DNA of 64,000 bases from Streptomyces aureocirculatus (GCF_000720475.1 NZ_JOAP01000005.1:248001-312000), one strand, 5' to 3'. Numbered from the stretch's first letter, positions 1-9,818 are shown. The notes: generated from the sequence alone by a model not told the origin. Translations and numbers: made by a program.

Positions 1-1304
1 TCTCGCATGCGGGTCTTGCCGCCCATGTGAACCAGGCAGGCAGGGCGAGAGGCCTCTCGCTGAGATACGAACACACCGCCGTGGCGCGCTGGTTGAAGGG
101 CCAGCGCCCGCGCGGCCAGGTGCCGGACCTGATCTGTGAGGTGCTCGCCGGACGTCTGCGGCGCACGGTCACGCTCGACGACATCGGCCTCGGGGTGCCC
201 GGCTCCACGGCCGCCAGGCACAGCTCGATGGCCTCCACGCTCTCCGGGTTCGTCGAGCGGGCCACGGCGCTGTGGCGCTCGGACGAACAGCAGCGCCCGC
301 ATCTGCTCGGCGCCCCCGCCGTCACCGGTACGCCCGCGGTCATGCCGGTGTGGGAGTGGGAGAACCCGCCGGAGGACGTGGACGTCTCACGCGGCGGCCG
401 GCACCCGGTCAGCATGGCGGACGTGGACATGATGCGGATGGCCAGGGCGCACTACGAGCAGATGTACCGCAAGACCGGCGGGGTGGCCACGCGCACCCGC
501 ATCGTGGGCTTCCTGAACGCCGAGGCGGCCCCGCTGCTGCGGGGCAGCTACACCGACGCGATGGGGCGTCAGCTCCACCGGGCCACGGGCGGCCTGGTGG
601 CGATAGCGGGCATCTGCGCCTACGACTCGGACGCGCACGGCCTGGCGCAGCGCTACTTCCACCAGGCCCTGCGGCTCGCGAAGGCCAGTGGTGACCGCGG
701 GCTCGGCGCCTATGTCATCGCGCTGCTCGTCAACCAGTCGCTCTTCATGCGTGAGTACCGCCAGGCGGTCGCCTTCGCGGAGGCCGCGCTGCGGGCCGCG
801 GGACGTGACATCACCCCGGCGCTCGCGTCCGACCTGTACGCGATGCAGGCCAAGTCGTACGCGCACCTGGGCGACGGCAGCAGCGCCCTGTCGTGCATCC
901 GGCGTGCCGAGGCCGCGGCCGACCGCATCCGGCGGGGGCGCGAGCCGGACGAGACGGGCTATGTCCAGCCCGGCCTGGTGAACGTACAGGTGGCGGAGGC
1001 ACTGCTCAGCCTCGGCGATCTCACCGGGGCGCACGAGCACGCCGCGGCGGCCGTGGACACCCCGGCGCACGACCGAGGCCGCGTCCACCGGCTCGCCATG
1101 CTGAGCCAGATCGAACTGCGCAAGGGGAACACCGACGAGGCCGTCGCGACGGCGGTGGAAATGGCGGAACAGGCGCGGGGGATGGAGTCCCAGCGGCTGC
1201 GCGACCGGCTGCGGGCGGTGCGCGAGCACCTGGTGCGCAGCGACTGCGCGGGCACGGCCGAGGCCGCCGAACTCATCGACGGGGCACTGCGGGTACCGCT
1301 GTAG
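1..1304 (+). CDS. TPR-containing transcriptional regulator (5' end outside window)
   Basis: The reading frame is open from the first complete codon (base 3) to the stop at 1304, so the gene begins upstream of the window. The GTG at 27 is internal to the conserved N-terminal region and is unlikely to be the true start. The N-terminal part (AHVNQAG...ARWLKGQRPRG) resembles the XRE-like domain of Streptomyces regulators of the NsdA type. The rest is a run of helical TPR-like repeats, for example the ALAQRYFHQALRLAKASGD segment. Members of this family are cytoplasmic regulators of development or antibiotic production, but the specific target here is unknown. No partner gene is obvious; the next gene lies about 150 bp downstream in the same direction. 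Confidence 0.75.
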   Translation, partial: SHAGLAAHVNQAGRARGLSLRYEHTAVARWLKGQRPRGQVPDLICEVLAGRLRRTVTLDDIGLGVPGSTAARHSSMASTLSGFVERATALWRSDEQQRPHLLGAPAVTGTPAVMPVWEWENPPEDVDVSRGGRHPVSMADVDMMRMARAHYEQMYRKTGGVATRTRIVGFLNAEAAPLLRGSYTDAMGRQLHRATGGLVAIAGICAYDSDAHGLAQRYFHQALRLAKASGDRGLGAYVIALLVNQSLFMREYRQAVAFAEAALRAAGRDITPALASDLYAMQAKSYAHLGDGSSALSCIRRAEAAADRIRRGREPDETGYVQPGLVNVQVAEALLSLGDLTGAHEHAAAAVDTPAHDRGRVHRLAMLSQIELRKGNTDEAVATAVEMAEQARGMESQRLRDRLRAVREHLVRSDCAGTAEAAELIDGALRVPL

Positions 1305-1458
1305 CAACACCGCGCGGTACCGCGCGAACTCCGCGCCGCCGGAGGGCCGGGGGCGGAACGACTCATGACACGTGCTACTTCGCTCTGCCGTGCGCGGAGT
1401 GCTCTGCACACTCTCCTGCTGCGATATTGCCATCTATTCGGCGGAAGGTGGCAGAACC

Positions 1459-2001
1459 GTGCAGTGGACGAAACAGAGCGAACAAACTGTGTATGGAAAC
1501 CGATGGTTCACCGTCAATCTCGCAGATGTCGAGCTACCCGACGGGCGACACCTCGACCACTTCCTGATACAACTGCGGCCGGTGGCGATCGCCACGGTCG
1601 TCAACGAGGCCAACGAGGTGCTGCTCCTGTGGCGGCACCGCTTCATCACCGACAGTTGGGGCTGGGAACTGGCCGCGGGGGTCGTCGAGGACGGCGAGGA
1701 CATCGCAGGCGCGGCGGCCCGCGAGATGGAGGAGGAGACCGGCTGGCGGCCGGGACCCTTGCGGCACCTGATGAGCGTGGAGCCGTCCAACGGTCTCACC
1801 GACGCCCGGCACCACATCTACTGGTCGGACGAGGGGACCTACATCGGCCACCCTCAGGACGACTTCGAGTCGGACCGACGTGAGTGGGTCCCACTGAAGC
1901 TCGTCCCCGACATGGTGGGGCGGGGCGAGGTCCCGGCCGCCAATATGGCGGCGGCACTCCTCATGCTGCACCATCTGCGTCTTGGCCAGGACGCGCGTTA
2001 A
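1459..2001 (+). CDS. NUDIX hydrolase
   Basis: This 180-residue protein has a perfect NUDIX box (GX5EX7REUXEEXGU) in the segment GVVEDGEDIAG...REMEEETGW. That predicts Mg-dependent hydrolysis of a nucleoside diphosphate linked to another group; the substrate cannot be told. I chose the GTG at 1459 because GGAAGGTGG lies just upstream and the protein then begins MQWTKQ, the conserved start in Streptomyces relatives. The longer frame from 1372 has no ribosome binding site. The 154 bases before it contain no other gene. Confidence 0.88.
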   Translation: MQWTKQSEQTVYGNRWFTVNLADVELPDGRHLDHFLIQLRPVAIATVVNEANEVLLLWRHRFITDSWGWELAAGVVEDGEDIAGAAAREMEEETGWRPGPLRHLMSVEPSNGLTDARHHIYWSDEGTYIGHPQDDFESDRREWVPLKLVPDMVGRGEVPAANMAAALLMLHHLRLGQDAR

Positions 2002-2022
2002 CGGTCCTGTCCCGGCTCGGCC

Positions 2023-2280
2023 CTAGCGCCCGAGGGCCTGCCAGACCGCCACCGCGAGTGCCCCGATCGACGTAAGGGCGGCGAGGGCCGGCAGGGGCCA
2101 CCTGTTGTGCTCGAGGGCCGTGATCCGGAGGGACAGGTCATCCTGGTCCTTGGTGTGCTGGGAGTCGCTCTGCGTGAGTAACGCGAGCCGTCCGTCGACG
2201 CGGGCGAGGCCCACGTCCAGGCTGCGTCGTAACTCTGCGAGTTCTTCCGGGACCACGGGACGCTCGGGGTCGGTGGTCAC
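2023..2280 (-). CDS. small coiled-coil protein with C-terminal membrane anchor
   Basis: An 85-residue hypothetical protein. Residues 10-55 are charged and heptad-like (EELAELRRSLDVGLARVDGR), and the last 20 or so residues form one hydrophobic segment (PALAALTSIGALAVAVWQAL), so it is probably a tail-anchored membrane protein. The GTG start has a good AAAGGAG site 7 bases upstream. It is convergent with the NUDIX gene. I do not recognise a named family. Confidence 0.65.
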   Translation of the reverse strand: MTTDPERPVVPEELAELRRSLDVGLARVDGRLALLTQSDSQHTKDQDDLSLRITALEHNRWPLPALAALTSIGALAVAVWQALGR

Positions 2281-2410
2281 GAGTCAGCTCCTTTCGGTAG
2301 CGGTCACTTCCCCCCTGTGCGCACGGAAAGTCAACTCGCCAGGTGGTCGGGGCGACAGCGTGTGCGAAGGGCATATGCGAGCCCGCCGCGCACACGGTGT
2401 GTGAATGGCG

Positions 2411-2441
2411 CGGGCCCGGCACTCGATGAGTGCCGGGCCCG
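2411..2441. terminator. 14-bp perfect hairpin terminator
   Basis: CGGGCCCGGCACTC and its exact reverse complement flank a 3-base loop. It lies about 75 bases beyond the stop of the minus-strand 3-hydroxyacyl-CoA dehydrogenase gene and upstream of the small membrane protein gene, so it most likely ends the dehydrogenase transcript. There is no T-tract, as is common in Streptomyces. Confidence 0.6.
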
Positions 2442-2516
2442 TGAACTGACCGAAAATTGACTTGAATTCAGCTACGGAGCGTAGCTGCTCCGAGGTCGCG
2501 TCCCGGTAAGCGGAAC

Positions 2517-3386
2517 CTAGTACGTGTAGAAACCGGAACCGGTCTTGCGGCCGAGGCGGCCCGCGTCGACCATGCGCTGGAGCAGCGGGGGAGCGGCGTA
2601 CAGCGGCTCCTTGTACTCCTCGTACATGCTGTCCGCGACCGACGCCACCGTGTCGAGGCCGATGAGGTCGGACAGCTTCAGCGGGCCCATCGGGTGGGCA
2701 CAGCCCATCTCCATGCCGTTGTCGATGTCCTCGCGCGAGGCGATGCCCGACTCGAACATCCGGATGGCCGAAAGCAGATACGGGATGAGGAGCGCGTTCA
2801 CCACGAAGCCCGAGCGGTCCTGGGCGCGGATCGCGTGCTTGCCGAGCACCTTCTCCACCAGCACCTGCGCCCGGCTGATGGTGCCCTCCGACGTGGTCAG
2901 CGCCGGAATCAGCTCGACGAGCTGCTGCACGGGGGCCGGGTTGAAGAAGTGGATGCCGATGACGTGGTCGGGGCGGGAGGTCGCCACGGCCAGCTTCACC
3001 AGCGGGATGGAGGAGGTGTTGGAGGCGAGGATGGCGTCCTGGCGCGTCACCACATGGTCGAGCACCTGGAAGATCTCGGTCTTGACCTGCTCGTTCTCCA
3101 CGACCGCCTCGATGACGAGGTCACGGTCGGCGAACTCGCCGAGGTCGGTGGTGAAGCTGAGGCGCTCCATCGCGGAGTCCCGCTCCTCCTCGGAGATCTT
3201 GCCGCGCTCGGCCGCCTTGGCCAGGGAGTTGCACAGCCGGGTGCGGCCGATCTCCAGGGCCTCACCGGTGGTCTCCGCGACCATCACATCCAGGCCGGAA
3301 CGGGCGCAGACCTCCGCGATCCCCGCGCCCATCTGGCCGCAGCCCACTACTCCCACGCGCGCAATGTCGGCCATGGAGTCGGTCAC
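2517..3386 (-). CDS. 3-hydroxybutyryl-CoA dehydrogenase
   Basis: This NAD(P)-dependent 3-hydroxyacyl-CoA dehydrogenase (289 aa) interconverts acetoacetyl-CoA and 3-hydroxybutyryl-CoA. The N-terminal Rossmann motif is VGVVGCGQMGAGIAE; the catalytic-region signature is GIHFFNPAPVQQLVELI; the C-terminal helical domain runs through DRSGFVVNALLIPYLLSA to GSGFYTY. I chose the GTG at 3386 because AAAGG sits 6 bases upstream; the internal ATG at 3374 lacks a site. The frame remains open well beyond, but that part overlaps the divergent gene and does not resemble the family. Confidence 0.9.
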   Translation of the reverse strand: MTDSMADIARVGVVGCGQMGAGIAEVCARSGLDVMVAETTGEALEIGRTRLCNSLAKAAERGKISEEERDSAMERLSFTTDLGEFADRDLVIEAVVENEQVKTEIFQVLDHVVTRQDAILASNTSSIPLVKLAVATSRPDHVIGIHFFNPAPVQQLVELIPALTTSEGTISRAQVLVEKVLGKHAIRAQDRSGFVVNALLIPYLLSAIRMFESGIASREDIDNGMEMGCAHPMGPLKLSDLIGLDTVASVADSMYEEYKEPLYAAPPLLQRMVDAGRLGRKTGSGFYTY

Positions 3387-3558
3387 CTCGTGCCTTTCGC
3401 TGATCAACAGGTCCGGCAGGGTCCCCCGCACGGTGCCGGTGCCTGCCTCGCCGGTGAACGTTACTCCGCAACCTGCGGTGAGATCCGGTCCGGGTCGGGC
3501 ATGCTGTTGCCGCACGGCCAGCGATCGCCGGAGGAATCCTGACTCGAGGGGCGACTTC

Positions 3559-4782
3559 ATGAGGCATATGTCACGTCGGGCGTTCACCATGGCGGCGGCC
3601 ACGGTCGCCGCCGGGCTCGCGGTGTCCGGGGACGCGGTGGCGGCGCCCGCGGCCCGGCACCGGGGGCGCGAGCTGCGCGGTATGTGGGTGGCGACCGTCG
3701 TCAACATCGACTGGCCTTCCAAGCCGGGACTGTCCGCCGACCAGCAGCGCGCGGAGCTGATCACGTATCTGGACGAAGCGGTCCGCCGCCGTCTGAACGC
3801 GGTGGTCCTCCAGGTGCGCCCCACCGCGGACGCCTTCTGGCCGTCACGGTTCGAGCCCTGGTCGGAGTACCTCACGGGCACCCAGGGCAAGGACCCCGGC
3901 TGGGACCCGCTGGGCACCGCCGTGCGCGAGGCGCACCGAAGAGGCCTTGAGCTGCACGCCTGGTTCAACCCGTTCCGGATCGCCATGCACACCGACCCGA
4001 CCCGCCTCGTTCCGTCCCACCCGGCACGACTGCACCCCGACTGGGTCGTGCCGTACGGCGGGAAGCTCTACTACAACCCCGGGCTGCCCGAGGTGCGGCG
4101 GTTCATGCAGGACTCCATGCTCGACGCGGTGCGCCGCTATCCCCTGGACGCGGTCCACTGGGACGACTACTTCTACCCGTACCCCGTCGCGGGCCAGAAC
4201 TTCGACGACGACGACGCCTTCGCCCGCTACGGCGGCGGCTTCCCCGACCGGGCGTCGTGGCGCCGCGACAACATCGACCGCATGGTGCGGGAGATGGGCG
4301 TACGGGTGAAGAAGGTGCGTAGGCGCACGCAGTTGGGGATCAGTCCGTTCGGCGTGTGGCGCAACGCGGCGACCGACCCGACCGGTTCGGACACCCGGGC
4401 GGGCGTGCAGACCTACGACGATCTGTACGCGGACACGCGCGGCTGGGTGCGCAAGGGGTGGATCGACTACATCTGCCCGCAGTTGTACTGGCACATCGGG
4501 CTCGCCGCGGCCGACTACGCCAAGCTGGTGCCCTGGTGGGACGAGGTGGCGCGGGGCACGGGCGTGCGGCTCTACGTGGGGGAGGCCCTCTACAAGGCGG
4601 GGGACCCGGCGCAGCCCGCGCCGTGGCAGGACCCCGCGGAGCTGTCCCGGCACCTCACCTTCGCCAAGGGTTATCCGCACGTGCGCGGGCACGTCTTCTA
4701 CTCGGCGAAGCACGTCGTCGCCGACCGGATCGGCGCGATGCAGCGCGTCGTCGACGACCACTACCGCGTCCGCGCCGGCTGA
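3559..4782 (+). CDS. Tat-exported glycoside hydrolase family 10-like protein (GHL10/DUF187)
   Basis: A 407-residue secreted protein. The N-terminus MRHMSRRAFTMAAATVAAGL contains a twin-arginine motif followed by a hydrophobic stretch and an AVAAPA cleavage-like site. The mature part begins with ELRGMWVATVVNIDWPSKPG, typical of the GHL10 family of putative carbohydrate-active TIM barrels. Later segments (HAWFNPFRIA, VHWDDYFYPYP, YICPQLYWHIG) are also characteristic. The substrate is unknown. The ATG at 3559 follows GAGGGG by 7 bases; the frame upstream is antisense to the dehydrogenase gene and was ignored. It is divergent from that gene and convergent with the DUF1918 gene. Confidence 0.85.
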   Translation: MRHMSRRAFTMAAATVAAGLAVSGDAVAAPAARHRGRELRGMWVATVVNIDWPSKPGLSADQQRAELITYLDEAVRRRLNAVVLQVRPTADAFWPSRFEPWSEYLTGTQGKDPGWDPLGTAVREAHRRGLELHAWFNPFRIAMHTDPTRLVPSHPARLHPDWVVPYGGKLYYNPGLPEVRRFMQDSMLDAVRRYPLDAVHWDDYFYPYPVAGQNFDDDDAFARYGGGFPDRASWRRDNIDRMVREMGVRVKKVRRRTQLGISPFGVWRNAATDPTGSDTRAGVQTYDDLYADTRGWVRKGWIDYICPQLYWHIGLAAADYAKLVPWWDEVARGTGVRLYVGEALYKAGDPAQPAPWQDPAELSRHLTFAKGYPHVRGHVFYSAKHVVADRIGAMQRVVDDHYRVRAG

Positions 4783-4793
4783 GCGCCGCGGTG

Positions 4794-4831
4794 CCGGGGC
4801 CCGGGCCCGGGTCGGGCGGCCCGGGCCCCGG
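4794..4831. terminator. bidirectional hairpin terminator
   Basis: A 14-bp perfect stem (CCGGGGCCCGGGCC) with a 10-base loop sits in the 52-bp gap between the convergent GHL10 and DUF1918 genes, so it can serve both. Confidence 0.65.
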
Positions 4832-4834
4832 TGC

Positions 4835-5029
4835 TCACTCGCCGGTGCCGAAGTGCCGTACGACGGTGTCCGGGCCCGGTGACATGAGAGTCTCGTGCCC
4901 GTCATCGAACCGCACGCGATAGGGCGGGGTGCCGTTCGCGCCGAGGACCTCGATGACCTCCGCCGTCCGGTCGTGCTGTCCGACGATCCTGCCGTGGATC
5001 AGCAGCCGGTCGCCCACGGATGCTTGCAT
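4835..5029 (-). CDS. DUF1918 small protein
   Basis: A 64-residue protein with the DUF1918 pattern: VGDRLLIHGRIVGQHDRTAEVIEV followed by YRVRFDDGHETLMSPGPD. It is a small beta-rich, SH3-like cytoplasmic protein common in actinobacteria with unknown function. The ATG is preceded by an AGGAGGAGGG site. Confidence 0.85.
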   Translation of the reverse strand: MQASVGDRLLIHGRIVGQHDRTAEVIEVLGANGTPPYRVRFDDGHETLMSPGPDTVVRHFGTGE

Positions 5030-5165
5030 GGGGAGTGCCCTCCTCCTGGATCACAGTGGTGGCGGTGCGTGGCCGTCAGTGTACGACCGGTGTCGGCTGT
5101 TGGCGCCTCCTCTGTCACCGCCTCCCCGCGCGGGCGCCGGGTGACGGCCGCCGGGCGCCCACCTG

Positions 5166-6104
5166 TCAGCCGCGGGCCCGCTGGGTGACGGCGATGCACA
5201 CGAGGACCGCCACCGCCGTCAGCGGCGCCGCGGGCGTCAGTTCCTCGCCGAGCAGGAACAGCGACCAGAACAGGGTGAGCAGGGGCTGGGCGAGCTGGAG
5301 CTGGCTGGCCTTCGGGATGCCGATGGCGGCCATGCCGCGGTACCAGACGAGCAGCCCGAGGAACTGTGAGCCGATCGCCGCGTAGAGCAGGCCCGCCGTG
5401 CTGTGCGCCGTCAGCTCGAAGGACTCGTGCGCCAGGGCGACGGCCGACCAGGCGACGGACAGCGGCAGACAGAGCACCAGGGCCCAGCCGATGACCTGCC
5501 AGCCCGGCATCACCCGGGCGAGCCGGCCGCCCTCGGTGTAACCGGCGGCGCACACCAGGAGCGCGCCGAACAGATACAGGTCGGCGGTGGAGAGCGCGCC
5601 GCCGCTCTGCTGCACCGTGAACCCGAGGACCGCCACCGCGCCCGCGATCGCCGCCGTCCAGAAGGTGCGCGATGGACGGACGCCGGTGCGCAGCGCCGAG
5701 AACGCGGCGGTCGTCAGGGGCAGCAGGCCGACGACCACGGCCGCGTGCGCGGTGCTCGACGTCTGCAGGGCGAGGGCCGTGAGCAGCGGGAACCCGATCA
5801 CGACACCGCCCGCGACGACCGCGAGTCCGCCCCAGTGGGCCCGCGGCGGCACGGGAACGCGCAGCGCGAGCAGACAGCCACCGGCGATCACCGCGCTCAG
5901 CACACAGCGCAGACCGACCAGGGACCAGGGCCCGATGCCTTCGAGGCCCCAGGCGGTAGCCGGGAACGTGAGGGAGAAGGCGACGACGCCGAGCGCGGCT
6001 TGAACGGTGCCTGCGCGGCGGCGGTCGGGGGCCGGGGCTCCCGTGGGCGCGGTGGCCGGGACTGTTATCCGTCGGGAGGCAGTAGCGCTATCCTGTGCGT
6101 TCAT
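5166..6104 (-). CDS. EamA/DMT-family membrane transporter
   Basis: A 312-residue protein with about ten hydrophobic segments in two repeated halves, as in EamA (drug/metabolite exporter) proteins. Examples are AALGVVAFSLTFPATAWGLEG near the start and LTLFWSLFLLGEELTPAAPL near the end. The substrate is unknown. It is divergent from a MocR-type regulator, and the two annotated start codons overlap (6102-6104 against 6103-6105). That fits regulation by the neighbour. No Shine-Dalgarno is present; TACGCT lies 5 bases upstream, so translation may be leaderless. Confidence 0.85.
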   Translation of the reverse strand: MNAQDSATASRRITVPATAPTGAPAPDRRRAGTVQAALGVVAFSLTFPATAWGLEGIGPWSLVGLRCVLSAVIAGGCLLALRVPVPPRAHWGGLAVVAGGVVIGFPLLTALALQTSSTAHAAVVVGLLPLTTAAFSALRTGVRPSRTFWTAAIAGAVAVLGFTVQQSGGALSTADLYLFGALLVCAAGYTEGGRLARVMPGWQVIGWALVLCLPLSVAWSAVALAHESFELTAHSTAGLLYAAIGSQFLGLLVWYRGMAAIGIPKASQLQLAQPLLTLFWSLFLLGEELTPAAPLTAVAVLVCIAVTQRARG

Positions 6105-6115
6105 GCATGAGCGTA
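6089..6115. promoter_or_regulatory. face-to-face leaderless promoters of the MocR/EamA pair
   Basis: On the plus strand TATCCT (6089-6094) is 8 bases before the ATG at 6103. On the minus strand TACGCT (complement of 6110-6115) is 5 bases before the ATG at 6104. Both match TANNNT and both genes lack a ribosome binding site, so both mRNAs probably start at or next to the start codon. Each -10 box lies inside the other gene's coding sequence. Confidence 0.5.
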
Positions 6116-7545
6116 GCAGTGTGAATGAGTTGACGCAGAAGCTGCGGGGTGAGCTGGACCGCTACTCTCCGGGTGGGAAGCTGCCGTCCAGTCGGGCGCT
6201 GGTCGAGCGGTTCCGGGTGAGCCCGGTGACCGTGTCGCGTGCGCTGGCGCAGCTCGCCGCGGAGGGGCTCGTCGTCACCCGGCCGGGCGCCGGGGCCTTC
6301 CGGGCGCAGCCGCAGGGAGCGGGCGTCGCCGCGGCCGTGGGGGACACCTCCTGGCAGGAGGTGACACTCAGCGCGGACGCCGCCACGGAGGTCGTGCCCC
6401 GGTCCGTCGACGCCTCCGGCGTCCTCGCCACCCTCGCCGTGCCGTCGCCCGGCGTCGTGGAGTTCAGCGGCGGCTATCTGCACGCGTCGCTGCAGCCCGA
6501 GCGCGCGATGGCCGCCGCGCTCGCCCGCGCGGGCCGCCGCCCCGGCGTCTGGGACCGGCCACCGGCCGAGGGCCTGCCGGAGCTGCGGGAGTGGTTCGCG
6601 CGCGGCATCGGGGGCGCGATCACCGCCGCCGAGGTCCTGATCACCGCGGGCGGGCAGAGCGCCCTGACGACGGCCCTGCGCGCCCTCGCCCCGCCCGGCG
6701 CGCCCGTGCTGCTCGAATCGCCCACCTACCCGGGCCTCCTCGCGATCGCGCGGGCCGCGGGGCTGCGCCCGGTGCCGGTGCCCGTGGACACCGACGGCGT
6801 ACGCCCCGACCTGCTCGCCGCCGCGTTCCGTGCCACCGGCGCGCGGGTGTTCGTCTGCCAGCCCCTGTTCCAGAACCCCACCGGCGCCGTCCTGTCCGCC
6901 GAGCGCCGCCCCGAGGTCCTGCGGATCGCCCACGAGGCGGGCGCGTTCGTGGTCGAGGACGACTTCGTGCGCCGCCTGGTCCACGAGGACGCGGGGCCGC
7001 TGCCCCGGCCGCTCGCCTCGGACGACAGGGACGGTGTCGTCGTGCACGTCTGCTCGCTGACCAAGGCGACGTCGCCGAACTTTCGCGTGAGCGCCCTCGC
7101 CGCGCGCGGGCCCGTCCTGGAGCGGCTGCGCGCCATCCAGGTCGTCGACCACTTCTTCGTGCCGAGACCCCTCCAGGAGGCCGCGCTCGAACTCGTCGGC
7201 TCCCCGGCCTGGCCGCGCCATCTGCGCACCGTGGCCGTCGAGTTGCGGGACCGCAGGGACGCGATGGCGGCGGCGCTGCGGCTGCGCCTGCCCGAGCTCG
7301 CGCTGCCGCACGTCCCGGTCGGCGGCTACCACCTGTGGCTGCGACTGCCCGACGGCACCGACGAAACCGCCCTGGCCGCGGCCGCGTCGCGCGCCGGGGT
7401 GGCGGTGGCGCCGGGCCGCCCGTACTTCGCGGCGGAACCGCCCGCGGGTCACCTGCGGGTCAGCTTCGCGGCGCTCGCCGGTCCCGGGGAGATCACCGAG
7501 GGTGTCCGCAGGCTGCGCGTAGCGTGCGACGAGGTGCTTGTGTGA
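6103..7545 (+). CDS. MocR-type regulator (GntR wHTH + aminotransferase-like domain)
   Basis: A 480-residue protein. The GntR-like winged helix lies at about residues 5-70 (PSSRALVERFRVSPVTVSRA). The class I aminotransferase-like domain follows to the C-terminus. The candidate PLP lysine is K321 in CSLTKATSPNFRVSAL. MocR proteins bind PLP or amino-containing ligands and usually control a divergent gene, here the EamA transporter. I chose the ATG at 6103; an alternative is the GTG at 6121. Confidence 0.88.
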   Translation: MHERSSVNELTQKLRGELDRYSPGGKLPSSRALVERFRVSPVTVSRALAQLAAEGLVVTRPGAGAFRAQPQGAGVAAAVGDTSWQEVTLSADAATEVVPRSVDASGVLATLAVPSPGVVEFSGGYLHASLQPERAMAAALARAGRRPGVWDRPPAEGLPELREWFARGIGGAITAAEVLITAGGQSALTTALRALAPPGAPVLLESPTYPGLLAIARAAGLRPVPVPVDTDGVRPDLLAAAFRATGARVFVCQPLFQNPTGAVLSAERRPEVLRIAHEAGAFVVEDDFVRRLVHEDAGPLPRPLASDDRDGVVVHVCSLTKATSPNFRVSALAARGPVLERLRAIQVVDHFFVPRPLQEAALELVGSPAWPRHLRTVAVELRDRRDAMAAALRLRLPELALPHVPVGGYHLWLRLPDGTDETALAAAASRAGVAVAPGRPYFAAEPPAGHLRVSFAALAGPGEITEGVRRLRVACDEVLV

Positions 7546-7612
7546 GGAAGGGCGCGTGCGGGAGCGGCGAAAGACACTCGACGCCGGGCGGCGGTCCTGC
7601 GAGTCTCGCGTC

Positions 7613-8074
7613 ATGACCAACGAGTACGAAGCCCCTGACAAGCGCGCGTTCCCCTTTCCCGACGGGTACGAGCTGTCCACCGACCCCGCCCGCCTCGATC
7701 TCTGCCGCATCCACCAGTGGCTGTCGCAGGACGCCTACTGGGCCATCGGCAGGACGCGCGGCAAGCAGGACGCGTCCGTGGCCGGTTCGCTCAACTTCGG
7801 TGTGTACGAGGAGGCTTCGGGCACCCAGGTCGGCTACGCCCGCGTGGTGACCGACCACGCCACGTTCGCCTTCCTCTGCGACGTCTACATCGACCGTTCG
7901 GTGCGCGGCAAGGGGCTCGGCACCGCGCTCGCGGCCGGGGTACGGGACCACCTCGCCCCGTACGGGCTGCGCAGGGTGCTGCTCGCCACGGGGGACGCGC
8001 ACGGGGTGTACGAGAAGGTGGGCTTCACCGGCCTCGACCACCCCGAGCACTGGATGCTGCTCGGGGAGCAGTGA
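7613..8074 (+). CDS. GNAT-family N-acetyltransferase
   Basis: A 153-residue GNAT protein. The acetyl-CoA binding motif is visible as DVYIDRSVRGKGLGTALA, followed by GLRRVLLATGDAHGVYEKVGF. Transfer of an acetyl group to a small amine is likely but the substrate is unknown. The ATG at 7613 gives the conserved beginning (FPFPDGYELSTDPARLDL) at the right distance; no strong ribosome binding site is seen. It lies 67 bp after the MocR gene and is convergent with the DUF6314 gene. Confidence 0.85.
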   Translation: MTNEYEAPDKRAFPFPDGYELSTDPARLDLCRIHQWLSQDAYWAIGRTRGKQDASVAGSLNFGVYEEASGTQVGYARVVTDHATFAFLCDVYIDRSVRGKGLGTALAAGVRDHLAPYGLRRVLLATGDAHGVYEKVGFTGLDHPEHWMLLGEQ

Positions 8075-8102
8075 CCCGGCGGCGGCCCGAGCGCGGGCAC
8101 GG

Positions 8103-8798
8103 TCACGGCAGGCGCGTGTAGTCCGTCGTCAGGAGCAGGTCCTTGGCGGGGCCCGCCACCCGCCACCGGGTGCGCCAGCGGTCCGCGTCGTACACCTCGA
8201 ACGCGCCGCGGTACAGGTCCCGCGCGCACGGGTGGTCGGCGGTGTGACGGCCCGAGCGCAGGTCCAGGTCGTGGAAGAAGCGCCCGTCGGCGAAGTGCAC
8301 GGCGGCGGTGCCCGGCCCCTCGCCCGGCAGGAACCGCAGGGTGCGCTCGGCGGGCCGGGCGACGCCGTGCCAGGTGAACGTGCCGGACTCGTGGTGCAGC
8401 AGGCCCGCGGGGGCCGCGGTCGGGCGCGGGCCCGTGCCGTCGAGCGGGGTGAAGCGTGTCGTCCCGCTGAACCGCCCCTCGGCCGGACCGGCCGCCACGC
8501 CGTGTCCTGCCGCCGCGCCGCTCCTCGCCGCCCCACGGCTTCCTGTCGCCGCGCCGCTTTCCGCCGCCCCACGGCTTCCTGTCGCCGCGCCGCTTTCCGC
8601 CGTCGCGCCGCTCCCTGTCGCCCCACCGCTTTCCGCCGCCGCGCCCGCGAAGTCCCGTACCGTCCGCTCGACCCGCCAGTTCCCGAGCAGGAACGCGAGC
8701 ACGTCCGGCACCGCGTGCACGGGGCCGGTCGGCTCGGGCCCCACCGGCTCGGCCGCGGCGTCGGCGCGCTCATCGCAGGAGGGCACGGGAAAGGACAT
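8103..8798 (-). CDS. DUF6314-like protein with internal tandem repeat
   Basis: A 231-residue protein. The ends look like the actinobacterial DUF6314 family: VPDVLAFLLGNWRVERTVRDF at the start, then FSGTTRFTPLDG, ESGTFTWHGVA and FEVYDADRWRTRWRVAGPAKD. I recall relatives as small lipocalin-like proteins of unknown function. Between residues about 50 and 110 is an insertion built from a 12-residue unit (AAESGAATGSRG), encoded by 36-bp tandem repeats, that interrupts the domain after its first strand. Confidence 0.7.
   Translation of the reverse strand: MSFPVPSCDERADAAAEPVGPEPTGPVHAVPDVLAFLLGNWRVERTVRDFAGAAAESGGATGSGATAESGAATGSRGAAESGAATGSRGAARSGAAAGHGVAAGPAEGRFSGTTRFTPLDGTGPRPTAAPAGLLHHESGTFTWHGVARPAERTLRFLPGEGPGTAAVHFADGRFFHDLDLRSGRHTADHPCARDLYRGAFEVYDADRWRTRWRVAGPAKDLLLTTDYTRLP
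8512..8619. repeat. three in-frame 36-bp tandem repeats
   Basis: Units at 8512-8547, 8548-8583 and 8584-8619; the first two differ at only a few bases and the third is more diverged. The period is a multiple of three, so copy-number change would keep the DUF6314 frame. Confidence 0.85.
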
Positions 8799-8828
8799 AC
8801 CCGCAGGCTACTCGGCGCGGGGCTCGTC

Positions 8829-9818
<990 letters not shown>

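Noticed and set aside
2545-3558. N-terminal extension of the GHL10 gene to 745 residues
   Set aside because: The extension is antisense to the 3-hydroxyacyl-CoA dehydrogenase, while a Tat signal and ribosome binding site support the start at 3559.
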